A DNA stretch of 7,966 bases from an uncultured Collinsella sp. (GTDB lineage: Bacteria; Actinomycetota; Coriobacteriia; Coriobacteriales; Coriobacteriaceae), in the NCBI GenBank assembly GCA_900554985.1, contig USJQ01000042.1:1-7966 (forward strand). Reading direction: 5' to 3'. This document shows, piece by piece, positions 1 to 5,725 of the stretch (positions are counted from its first letter, which is position 1; each line of letters opens with the position of its first letter). The notes beneath the pieces are model-generated. The model searched no databases and was not told where the DNA came from. It saw only the letters and a program-made list of their open reading frames with translations. The position numbers and the translations under genes were made by a program.

Positions 1-595
1 TCTTCTCCACGATCACATACATGTTGGTGACCGCGCCCACCGCGGGCTGGTCTTTAATGCCATAGTGGTCGAGACAGGTACCGCAGGTGAGAATCTCGAC
101 ACCCTGCTCCGCCAAGCCCTTCAGGTCATCGAGCACCGGCGAGCCCTCGACGGTGAGCTTGGCACCGCCGTTGTAGAAAAGCATAGTCGCGGGCAGCTCC
201 TCCTGCTGCGTCACGGCAAAGACAAACGCCTTCATGAGCTTGTGGCCCAGCTCGTCGTCGCCACGGCCCATGCAATCGGTATAGACGGAAATGACAAGTT
301 TGCCCTTGCCGGCGCTGGCGTCGCAGAAAGCAGCGCCGTCCTGCTCGGGGTCCGCAACGGCCACGGCACCGGCGGTCGCGACGGTCACGTGCCACTCAGC
401 GTCAGAAACCTTCTCGACTGAGGCCGTGCAGCCCTTCTCCTGCGCCATCTTGGAGATGTTCTTGACGGCGGTCTCGTTGTCGACCGAGGTCACGACTGTG
501 CCCTCGCCATCGAGCTGCTTCAGGGCTCTGAGCGTCTTGACGACGGGCAGCGGGCAGGCATCGCCCATGGCATTGACTTCAATTTTGGTAGACAT
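1..595 (-). CDS. yedF: YedF, selenium metabolism protein (partial, 3' end cut)
   Basis: The ORF begins at ATG 595-593 and runs off the left edge; 198 complete codons are visible. The SD AAAGGA (607-602) lies 6 nt before the ATG. Residues ~1-75 form a TusA-like sulfurtransferase domain with the active-site motif ACPLPVVK (Cys14). Residues ~98-198 form a DsrE-like domain with a CGTC pair (171-174) in ILTCGTCLDHYGI. The two-domain order and length match the YedF family (about 200 residues), so only a few residues should be missing. In that family, yedF co-occurs with selD across genomes and is thought to handle a selenium or sulfur species for selenophosphate synthesis; the exact reaction is not established. 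Here it lies 59 nt after selD on the same strand, which supports a shared transcript. There is no in-frame UGA, so it is not itself a selenoprotein in the visible part. Confidence 0.93.
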   Translation of the reverse strand, partial: MSTKIEVNAMGDACPLPVVKTLRALKQLDGEGTVVTSVDNETAVKNISKMAQEKGCTASVEKVSDAEWHVTVATAGAVAVADPEQDGAAFCDASAGKGKLVISVYTDCMGRGDDELGHKLMKAFVFAVTQQEELPATMLFYNGGAKLTVEGSPVLDDLKGLAEQGVEILTCGTCLDHYGIKDQPAVGAVTNMYVIVEK

Positions 596-601
596 AGTTT
601 T

Positions 602-607
602 TCCTTT
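602..607 (-). promoter_or_regulatory. Ribosome binding site of yedF
   Basis: AAAGGA six bases before the yedF ATG fixes the start at 595. Confidence 0.7.
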
Positions 608-614
608 CAAAAGG

Positions 615-638
615 GACCGCCCAGAACAGTAGGCGGTC
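615..638 (-). other. Hairpin between selD and yedF
   Basis: A perfect 7-bp inverted repeat, GACCGCC / GGCGGTC, with a 10-base loop lies in the 59-base selD-yedF gap. On the transcribed strand it is followed by CCTTTTG, which also belongs to a small inverted repeat (CCTTT/AAAGG) that holds the yedF SD. There is no real U tract, so it is more likely an mRNA processing, stability or weak attenuation element than a full terminator. Function is inferred only. Confidence 0.4.
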
Positions 639-654
639 GCATAAACGGTTTTCC

Positions 655-1704
655 TTAATGCACAACGCGAACGGCAGGACCGCCTGGTACCGGCTCGTAC
701 ACGCGCCCGACGACGGCGGCGATACGTCCTTCGGCATGTAGACGGCTCGCAAGCTCATCCACATCGGCAGCAGGTGCCGCGATAAGCAGGCCACCAGACG
801 TCTGCGGGTCGTACAGCGCGTCGAGCATGCCCGGCTCAAGGTCCTCGTCGGCCGTCACGCGCGGGCCAAAGAAGTCCTGGTTGCGGTAGGAGCCCGCGGG
901 GATAATGCCCAAACGCGCCATGTCGAGCACCTGGTCAAAGAGTGGCACCGCCCCCGACGCAAGCTCAACTTGCACGCCCGAGCCCTCGGCCATCTCGCAT
1001 GCGTGCCCGATCAGACCAAAGCCCGTAATGTCGGTGCAGCCGTGAAGCTCAAGTCCCTCGGCCAGACGAATCGGAGCCTCGTTGAGGGTGCGCATCGAGT
1101 CAAACATGGCTGCGGCCTCGTCCTGCTCGATGAGCTCGCCCTTAATGGCCGTGGTGATGATGCCCGAGCCAACCGCCTTGGTCAGCAGTAACGCATCGCC
1201 CACGCGCGCGCCGCTGTTGGCGAGCATGCGGTCGAGCGCGACAAACCCGCTCACGGACAGGCCGTACTTGGGCTCGTCGTCGTTGATGGTGTGACCGCCC
1301 GCGATGGAGCAACCCGCCTCGACGCACTTGTCGGCGCCGCCCGCCAGAATCTGACCGGCAGCCTCAACGCCCAGACAGCTCGGGATGCACAGCAAGTTCA
1401 TGGCATGGCTCGGCCGCCCGCCCATGGCGTAGATGTCCGACAGTGAGTTTGCCGCGGCGATCTGGCCAAATAGAAACGGGTCGTCGACCATCGGTGGGAA
1501 GAAGTCGATGGACTGCACGAGCCCAAGGTTCTCCCCTACGCGGAAGACGCTCGCATCGTCGGAGGTATCGAACCCCACGAGCAAGTTGTCGTTATGCACA
1601 TTGGGTAAATCGCCCAGGACCTGGGCGAGGGCTCCGGGGGCCAACTTAGCGGCTCAACCGCTCGCGGCCGTCATAGACGTGAGCTTAATCTGATCGTCAG
1701 CCAT
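655..1704 (-). CDS. selD: SelD, selenide-water dikinase containing selenocysteine
   Basis: SelD makes selenophosphate from selenide and ATP, the selenium donor for selenocysteine tRNA and 2-selenouridine. A plain reading gives an ORF only from TTG 1644. Going upstream in frame there is one UGA (1656-1654) and then ATG 1704 with a strong SD, AGGAGG. Reading UGA as Sec gives 349 residues, close to E. coli SelD (347). The N-terminus reads TAASG-U-AAKLAPG, so Sec17 falls at the catalytic Cys/Sec of the family, followed by the conserved Lys20. Other family motifs are DDASV (49-53), SIDFF (65-69), AANSLSDIYAMGG (84-96), IAGGHTI (134-140), DITGFGLIGHA (225-235) and DPQTSGG (299-305). A SECIS-like hairpin lies at 1627-1611. 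The gene sits 70 nt after the activator gene and just before yedF. The host must carry selA, selB and selC elsewhere. Confidence 0.96.
1611..1656 (-). promoter_or_regulatory. Sec UGA codon and bacterial SECIS-like hairpin of selD
   Basis: The recoded UGA is at 1656-1654. Counting its U as base 1, bases 30-46 (1627-1611) form a perfect 7-bp stem, CGCCCAG / CUGGGCG, closing on GUC; opening the top pair gives a GGUCC loop. This resembles the AGGUCU apical loop of the E. coli fdhF element. The spacing from UGA to the loop (about 32-33 nt) is within the range described for bacterial SECIS elements (about 16-37), and a G occupies the first loop positions as required. Seen: sequence and pairing. Inferred: SelB binding. 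Confidence 0.8.
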
Positions 1705-1774
1705 CGATACCTCCTCTCATCGGTCAATCATTTTCTCCCAGTATACGCATGAATGCGAGCCTGCGGCGGATGCA
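1705..1774 (-). promoter_or_regulatory. Gap before selD with strong RBS and small palindrome
   Basis: The SD AGAGGAGGT (1716-1708) sits 4-6 bases before ATG 1704 and settles the selD start upstream of the UGA. A short dyad CGCAT-TC-ATGCG (1757-1746) is followed on the transcribed strand by TATACT (1745-1740), which resembles a -10 box, but I find no convincing -35 at 16-18 bases. An internal selD promoter is possible but unproven; readthrough from the activator gene is the simpler reading. Confidence 0.45.
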
Positions 1775-2539
1775 TTAATTGAGCGCCTGTGCGCGAATCG
1801 CCGCGCCAATCGCTCCGGCAAAGCGAGCCTGGGGCGAGGTGGTCACCGGCGACCCCAGTAGCTCGCCCAACCGCTCCACCACGAATGCGTTCTCGCACAG
1901 GCCTCCCGTCAGGTAGTACGGAGCACCCGCCGCCTGCCCAGCCATGGTCGCCACGCGCGAGACCACGCTGTCGATCACGCCACGCGCAATATTCTCGCGC
2001 GGCTCACCGCGACCGATCAGGCTGATGACCTCGCTTTCGGCAAACACCGTGCACATGCTGCTGATCTTGGTGGGCTCGCCGATGCGAGCGAGGTCCGCCA
2101 TCTGCAGCTGGGAAATGCCTAGGCGGTCGGCCATGATCTCCAAAAAGCGCCCCGTGCCGGCGGCGCACTTGTCGTTCATGGCAAACTTGGCCACGCGGCC
2201 ACCCTTAAGTTGGATGACCTTGGTGTCCTGACCGCCCACGTCGATCACGGTGCCGTGGTCGCCAAACAGGCGCACGGCGCCGGTGCCGTGGCAGGTAATC
2301 TCGGTCACGACCTTGTGCGCATAGGGCACGGCGACACGGCCGTAGCCAGTCGCGATCACGCGCACGTCGTCGGCAGCCACGTCATAGCCAGCCGCGGCAA
2401 GCTCGCCGCGCAGGCGCTCGGCCGCATCAACCGAGGAGAACCCGGTTGGCTGCACGCACGTCCATGCCACCGAACCTTCCCCATCGACCACAGCGGCCTT
2501 AGCCGCCGTAGACCCGATATCGATCCCGATCCCTACCAT
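1775..2539 (-). CDS. ATP-dependent activator of 2-hydroxyacyl-CoA dehydratase / double-cubane reductase
   Basis: This is a 254-residue protein of the BadF/BadG/HgdC ATPase family (ASKHA fold), very like E. coli YjiL. The active protein is a homodimer holding one [4Fe-4S] cluster; it hydrolyses ATP to push a low-potential electron onto its partner reductase. Seen in sequence: phosphate-1 loop GIDIGSTAAK (5-14), VTEITCHGTGA (78-88), phosphate-2 loop DVGGQDTKVI (100-109), NDKCAAGTGRFLE (122-134) with Cys125, SSMCTVFAESEV (160-171) with Cys163, and TGGLCEN (211-217). Cys125 and Cys163 match the two family cluster ligands (one pair per subunit). The start at ATG 2539 is preceded by GGGAGAGGG; the gap to the upstream reductase stop is 14 bases, so it belongs to the same operon. 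It is the only activator visible for two candidate reductase partners. Confidence 0.93.
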   Translation of the reverse strand: MVGIGIDIGSTAAKAAVVDGEGSVAWTCVQPTGFSSVDAAERLRGELAAAGYDVAADDVRVIATGYGRVAVPYAHKVVTEITCHGTGAVRLFGDHGTVIDVGGQDTKVIQLKGGRVAKFAMNDKCAAGTGRFLEIMADRLGISQLQMADLARIGEPTKISSMCTVFAESEVISLIGRGEPRENIARGVIDSVVSRVATMAGQAAGAPYYLTGGLCENAFVVERLGELLGSPVTTSPQARFAGAIGAAIRAQALN

Positions 2540-2553
2540 GGCCCTCTCCCAAT

Positions 2554-3858
2554 CTAAACATCAAAGGTAGCGGCGCGTTCAGGCGCCTTAGCTCTAGGTT
2601 TCTCAGGTGCCGGAGATTGCCCCGAAAGAGGAGCGCAGCGTACTTTGGGTACGCAAGCGACGGTTTGAGGGGCAAGATCCGGTGCCTGAGAAAGCTGGAG
2701 GGTTTCGATGAAGGCGGCGATGCGAGTCTCGATCTGACCCATGTCGCCGTTGCTGTAATCGGTCTCGATCTTCATATACGGAATGCCCGCACCCTCGACT
2801 GCCTCCTGCATGCGCGCACTCTCCACGTTAAAGGTGTGGCACGCCTGGAGCACGCTCTCCACTACGCCATCGACGTGATACTTCTCGCACATGGCCAGCG
2901 TGTTTTCCATACGACCGTCGTTTGGCGTCATGACCGAGCAGTTGATGTCCAGGTAGCGGTCGGCGATGGCGCGCAGGATGTCGGGCGCGTCCGGGTCGAT
3001 CATCATGGCCGCCGTGCGCTCGCCCGAGCAGTCGTCCATGCACACGACCACACCGCCGTTGGACTCGATGGTGCGACCGATCTTGTTGATCACGCCGCCC
3101 ACCGGGCAGCCGGTGATCAGAATGCGCTTGGCATCCGCCGCAACCGGGCGCTCGCCCGCGTCGTAGGCCTCGCGCAGCTTGACAACCTTTTGCTCCAGCT
3201 GCTGCGTATAGGCCTCGATATCAAAGCTAAACGTACCGGCGAACATAGTGCTCATCAGGTCGACGCCGCTCATGGCCGCCGGCTGGTTGGCCTGCAGAGC
3301 AAACATGTCGAGCTGGGCCGCACGCAAGCGGTTGCGACGACGGACGGCAGCGCGCAGGTCATCGTCGGTAATCGTGATTCCGTAGAAACCCTCGAGCTCC
3401 TCCTTGAGCAGACGGCACTCCTCGTACCAGCCTTCACGCTCATAGGCGCGATCGCGACCCTGCGGAAGATGCAGAATGTGCGTGCGCTTGAGCTCGTTGA
3501 GTAGCTCGTACATCTTCTTCTTGCCGTCGCAGGTGGTCTCACCGATGATCATGTCGCTAAAGTACGTAAACGGGCACTTTTGCGAATAGGCAAAACCATA
3601 CGTAGACTTGATGAGCGGGCACAGGTTTGCCGGCAGCACCTTCTCGGCCTCGGGAATCACCTCGTCGGACGTGCCGCACAGCGCCACGCTCGCAGCGCCC
3701 GCGGCATCGATAATCTCGAGCGGCGTATAGCTGCACAAAAAGCCGACCAGGCGATTACCCGCCTGCTTATAATCCTTGACGCGAATAAACGCCGCCTTGC
3801 GTTGCTCGTTGAACTCCTCAAACGTGGACGGCAACGGCTGCTCAATATTTTCCGACAT
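2554..3858 (-). CDS. Double-cubane-cluster reductase, YjiM-like (second paralogue)
   Basis: A 434-residue HGD-D family protein. I chose ATG 3858 because AAGGAG lies 5 bases upstream and homology to E. coli YjiM starts within a few residues; the frame stays open to 4218, but that stretch overlaps the upstream gene and looks unrelated. Conserved blocks: LCSYTPLEI (41-49), LCGTSDE (60-66), NLCPLIKS (79-86), KCPFTYFSD (94-102), [12 protein letters not shown] (107-118), [11 protein letters not shown] (245-255), CMDDCSG (273-279), [10 protein letters not shown] (338-347) and [15 protein letters not shown] (365-379). Cys42, 61, 80, 95, 110, 277, 307 and 340 are shared with the neighbouring paralogue and include the likely [Fe8S9] ligands. 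Known members reduce small molecules using ATP and an activator; the substrate here is unknown. Residues 388-434 form an odd Ala/Pro-rich tail beyond the normal family end (AAFIETL), encoded by structured repeat copy 1. A CoA-dehydratase role is less likely. Confidence 0.9.
   Translation of the reverse strand: MSENIEQPLPSTFEEFNEQRKAAFIRVKDYKQAGNRLVGFLCSYTPLEIIDAAGAASVALCGTSDEVIPEAEKVLPANLCPLIKSTYGFAYSQKCPFTYFSDMIIGETTCDGKKKMYELLNELKRTHILHLPQGRDRAYEREGWYEECRLLKEELEGFYGITITDDDLRAAVRRRNRLRAAQLDMFALQANQPAAMSGVDLMSTMFAGTFSFDIEAYTQQLEQKVVKLREAYDAGERPVAADAKRILITGCPVGGVINKIGRTIESNGGVVVCMDDCSGERTAAMMIDPDAPDILRAIADRYLDINCSVMTPNDGRMENTLAMCEKYHVDGVVESVLQACHTFNVESARMQEAVEGAGIPYMKIETDYSNGDMGQIETRIAAFIETLQLSQAPDLAPQTVACVPKVRCAPLSGQSPAPEKPRAKAPERAATFDV
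2572..2587 (-). other. Small GC hairpin inside the tail of the reductase gene
   Basis: GGCGC / GCGCC, 5 bp with a 6-base loop, lies between the structured repeat and the stop codon at 2556-2554. It is within coding sequence and has no U tract. Function unknown. Confidence 0.25.
2592..2700. repeat. Structured ~100-base repeat element, copy 1
   Basis: About 80% identical by eye to 3896-3997, in the same orientation. Written on the plus strand, arm 2592-2623 pairs with 2669-2700: 29 of 32 positions pair (3 as G-T), with mismatches at 2598/2694, 2615/2677 and 2616/2676. Inside, CGC-A-GCGTAC (2634-2643), loop TTTGG, and GTACGC-AA-GCG (2649-2659) form a second stem. The internal-loop bases GAAAGAGGAG and GGTTTGA are the same in both copies. 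The element starts exactly at codon 387 of the reductase gene, where the paralogue has its stop, and encodes most of the extra tail. I do not recognise a named family; it resembles a REP/MITE-type dispersed element or a structured RNA. Confidence 0.85.
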
Positions 3859-3870
3859 ATAACTCCTTAA
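3853..3870 (-). promoter_or_regulatory. Ribosome binding site deciding the start at 3858
   Basis: AAGGAG followed by TTAT and the ATG at 3858-3856. This makes 3858, not the upstream open frame to 4218, the real start of the second reductase gene. Confidence 0.75.
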
Positions 3871-3895
3871 CAAACCTTTTAACCAACCAAGGAAA

Positions 3896-3997
3896 CGGCT
3901 TTCCCAGGTGCCCGAGGTTGCCGTGAAAGAGGAGCGCCGCGTACTTTGGTATGCAAGCGATGGTTTGAACGGCAAGATCGGGTGCTTGGGGAAGCCG
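3896..3997. repeat. Structured ~100-base repeat element, copy 2
   Basis: Second copy of the element at 2592-2700, lying in the 154-base gap between the two reductase genes. Arm 3897-3924 pairs with 3969-3996: 26 of 28 positions pair on the plus strand (4 as G-T), with adjacent mismatches 3916/3977 and 3917/3976 at the same place as in copy 1; C3896-G3997 can extend the stem. The inner stem is GCGTAC / GTATGC around TTTG, with outer CGC/GCG. Relative to copy 1, four pairs differ by double compensatory change (see findings). No U tract follows on either strand, so it is not an ordinary intrinsic terminator. Confidence 0.85.
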
Positions 3998-4012
3998 CTG
4001 GACCGGATAGCC

Positions 4013-5296
4013 CTAAATGGTTTCCAAGAAAGCCTCAATCCTGGTTTGCAGTTGGCCTGCATCCTCGCCGGCGTAGTCGGTCGTGATGTGCATAAACGGG
4101 ATGCCGGCCTCTTCGGCGGCCTTCTCCACGGCAAACGACTCCATCTCGTAGAGCGCGCAGAACTGCAAGGCCACGTCGACGATGCCGTCGGCATGCAGGT
4201 CCTTGGCCATCTGGACAATGTCCTTCATACGCTGGTCGTTGGGCGTAAAGACGGCGCAGTTGATCTTAAAGTAGCGCTCGACGATGGCGTCGAGCATCTC
4301 ATCAACCGTCTCACCGGACTCGTCGACCAGGTCCTTGTAGTAGCGCGAGCCCGTGCAGGACTCCTCGCCCACCACGACGCCGCCGGCCTTCTCGATGAGG
4401 TTGAACAGCTTCCAGTTGGGCACGGCCATGGGCGTACCGGTGTACAGGATGCGCTTGGTGCCCTTGGGCGCCACACCCTCGCCGGCCTCAACGCGCTGCT
4501 CGCACTCAGCCGCCATTTCGTTGATGGCGCCGGTCAGGCGCGGCGTGTCATCCATAAAGGCGGCCTGGACGGTCAGCAGGCTATCGAGACCGCTGATGGG
4601 CGCCGGATCGGCAGCGCGGGTCGCAGCCAGACGCTGCAGGGCGCGACGCTTCTCATTGACGGCGTGGATGGCAGCCTTCAAACGCTCGGACGTAATCGTG
4701 ACGCCGCACTCTTCCTCGATCTTGGCGGCGAGTTTCTTGACCTCGGCCTTCCAGGTCACGAGCGTCGACTCGTCGTGCACGTTGGGAATATCCATGACGT
4801 ACATGTTCTTTTGCGTTGCAAAGAACTCGTAGGCCTTCTTCTTGCCATCGCAGGTGTTCTCGCCTACCACCAGGTCACTCGACTCAATGTAGGGGCAGAC
4901 CTCGCCCAGCTTAAAGCCGGCAAAGCTCTTGATAAGCGGACAGGTGTTGCGCGGCAGGTGCTCCTCGACCTTATCGGTTGCCCAATCGGCACCCGAGCAC
5001 AGGCCCACGGGGATACCGTCACAGGCGAGCACAATCTCCTCGGGCACGTAGACGCAGAAGCTGCCAACAATCTTGGTGGCCTCGCCGGCCTCCTTCTTGT
5101 CGAGCATCTCCTTAATACGACCGCTGTGGATGTTGGTGGCGACAAAATCCAGGTAGGACGTGGACTTGGGGCGATTGTTCTGCGTCAGGAACATGTCGCC
5201 GTACATCTGGCCCACGGCGCCCAGCAGCATGTCGTGGTCGGCAAGATTCATGCCGAGGCTCTCCCACATCGGATGGAAATCGAATTCTTCAGCCAT
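4013..5296 (-). CDS. Double-cubane-cluster reductase family protein (first paralogue)
   Basis: A 427-residue HGD-D family protein, first gene of the reductase cluster. The start ATG 5296 has AGAGGGG about 8 bases upstream. The first ~75 residues ([15 protein letters not shown] onward) are an extra helical-looking region that the second paralogue lacks. Then follow [11 protein letters not shown] (79-89), LCSGADW (99-105), NTCPLIKS (117-124), [15 protein letters not shown] (132-146), [11 protein letters not shown] (147-157), [12 protein letters not shown] (282-293), EESCTG (311-316), NCAVFTPND (346-354), [10 protein letters not shown] (378-387) and [15 protein letters not shown] (405-419). It ends at LETI, the normal family end. 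Eight cysteines (81, 100, 119, 134, 149, 314, 347, 380) align with the paralogue, but its TGCP cysteine is Thr288 here. It may form a heterodimer with the paralogue, as HgdA/HgdB-type enzymes do, or act alone as a homodimer like characterised double-cubane proteins. Substrate unknown. Confidence 0.9.
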   Translation of the reverse strand: MAEEFDFHPMWESLGMNLADHDMLLGAVGQMYGDMFLTQNNRPKSTSYLDFVATNIHSGRIKEMLDKKEAGEATKIVGSFCVYVPEEIVLACDGIPVGLCSGADWATDKVEEHLPRNTCPLIKSFAGFKLGEVCPYIESSDLVVGENTCDGKKKAYEFFATQKNMYVMDIPNVHDESTLVTWKAEVKKLAAKIEEECGVTITSERLKAAIHAVNEKRRALQRLAATRAADPAPISGLDSLLTVQAAFMDDTPRLTGAINEMAAECEQRVEAGEGVAPKGTKRILYTGTPMAVPNWKLFNLIEKAGGVVVGEESCTGSRYYKDLVDESGETVDEMLDAIVERYFKINCAVFTPNDQRMKDIVQMAKDLHADGIVDVALQFCALYEMESFAVEKAAEEAGIPFMHITTDYAGEDAGQLQTRIEAFLETI

Positions 5297-5632
5297 GACG
5301 GTTCCCCTCTCGAACCAAAAATGAATAGCTACGGTATTTCTGCACGGTGGGTGGCGAAAACCCAGCCGTGCTCAAACCTGGAATTTTGGGGAACCCGCTT
5401 TGCGGTCGATTATTTAGTTGTGCGTCGCCTCTCCCGGAGCCGTGAACATACCTGCTCATATGCGGCTCCGAGCCATATACAGGGCGCGCGCGGCAACGCG
5501 ACGCGAATATGTCATCTGCAGCACCGGCGCACCCTCCTTTTCTCGTCGAAGGTAACTATATCAACGGTTGTCGTCCAGACGAACACCGCCGACATGCGTA
5601 CGACAGCGTCGTGTGCCGTCGTTTAATAAATA
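5297..5632 (-). promoter_or_regulatory. Long 5' leader of the reductase cluster, with hairpins
   Basis: About 330 bases lie between the best promoter and the first reductase start. No full gene is seen on either strand. Structures on the transcribed strand: an 11-bp stem with one bulge, GCACGG..CCGTGC enclosing ACCCA/TGGGT (5342-5371, 7-base loop); CGGAGCCG / CGGCTCCG, a perfect 8-bp pair with a 20-base loop (5470-5463 with 5442-5435); an alternative dyad ATAT..GGCTC/GAGCC..ATAT (5478-5458) that would use the same CGGAGCC bases; and CCGC-AAA-GCGG near 5395-5405. The two overlapping hairpins cannot form together. I could not match it to a riboswitch class that I know. Confidence 0.4.
5456..5524 (-). 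CDS. Possible 22-residue leader peptide
   Basis: A tiny ORF starts at GTG 5524 and stops at TGA 5458-5456. AAAGGAGGG (5540-5532) sits about 8 bases before the GTG, the strongest SD in this gap. The peptide is basic (contains TYSRRVAARALYMARSR). Its last codons overlap the bases that form the two alternative leader hairpins, as expected if translation affects folding. A second 11-codon ORF (ATG 5449 to TAA 5414) follows 6 bases later with a weak SD. No homologue is recognised, and a chance ORF is quite possible. Confidence 0.22.
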   Translation of the reverse strand: MLQMTYSRRVAARALYMARSRI

Positions 5633-5660
5633 ATTATCTGTGTTGATAAGAGCTTGTCAT
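5633..5660 (-). promoter_or_regulatory. Likely sigma70-type promoter of the reductase/selD cluster
   Basis: ATGACA (5660-5655) and GATAAT (5638-5633) are separated by 16 bases; each differs from consensus by one base. The surroundings are AT-rich (5620-5650) in otherwise GC-rich DNA. The predicted start is near 5626. It lies just downstream of the modC terminator, which separates the two transcription units. A weaker candidate -10, TATAGT (5560-5555), lies nearer the reductase gene but has a poor -35. Confidence 0.55.
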
Positions 5661-5679
5661 CCATCATTCGGCGAACGGC

Positions 5680-5714
5680 AAGACAAAGCCGCCGAGGCTT
5701 ATATCCCCGACGGC
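5680..5714 (-). terminator. Intrinsic terminator of the mod operon
   Basis: On the minus strand GCCGTCGGGG (5714-5705) pairs with CCTCGGCGGC (5697-5688) over 10 bp, two of them G-U, around a 7-base loop, followed by TTTGTCTT (5687-5680). It begins 11 bases after the modC stop codon. Confidence 0.75.
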
Positions 5715-5725
5715 ATTACCCGGCG

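Noticed and set aside
655..1704. selD as a pseudogene with a nonsense mutation
   Set aside because: The stop is UGA exactly at the catalytic Sec/Cys site, the frame is intact on both sides, all other motifs are present and a SECIS-like hairpin follows.
2617..3504. A 295-codon plus-strand frame opposite the second reductase
   Set aside because: Antisense to a well-supported gene, without RBS or domain.
3906..3985. The repeat as a protein-coding piece on the plus strand
   Set aside because: The frame reads plausibly ([14 protein letters not shown] in copy 2), but differences between copies are not biased to silent positions, copy 2 has one base fewer in the loop, and the changes follow base pairing.
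2592..3997. The repeats as intrinsic terminators
   Set aside because: No U tract follows the stem on either strand, and copy 1 lies inside an open reading frame.
3859..4218. A longer N-terminus for the second reductase, starting at 4218
   Set aside because: The extra 120 residues overlap the first reductase gene in another frame and pass through repeat copy 2; the SD and homology both place the start at 3858.
2554..5296. A classical 2-hydroxyglutaryl- or lactoyl-CoA dehydratase (HgdAB/HadBC)
   Set aside because: The sequence blocks, especially CDGKKK, TGCP and TDYS..D.GQ, resemble YjiM/double-cubane proteins more closely, and no CoA transferase or CoA-ligase gene is nearby. Not fully excluded.
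3908..5626. A 572-codon open frame on the plus strand
   Set aside because: It lies antisense to the clearly homologous first reductase gene and runs on into the leader, starts inside repeat copy 2, has no SD and no recognisable domain. Long antisense frames are expected in GC-rich coding DNA.
5297..5632. A known riboswitch in the leader (c-di-GMP-I, glycine, Moco, TPP considered)
   Set aside because: Short matches such as CGCAAAGC occur, but I could not assemble the conserved core of any of these classes.
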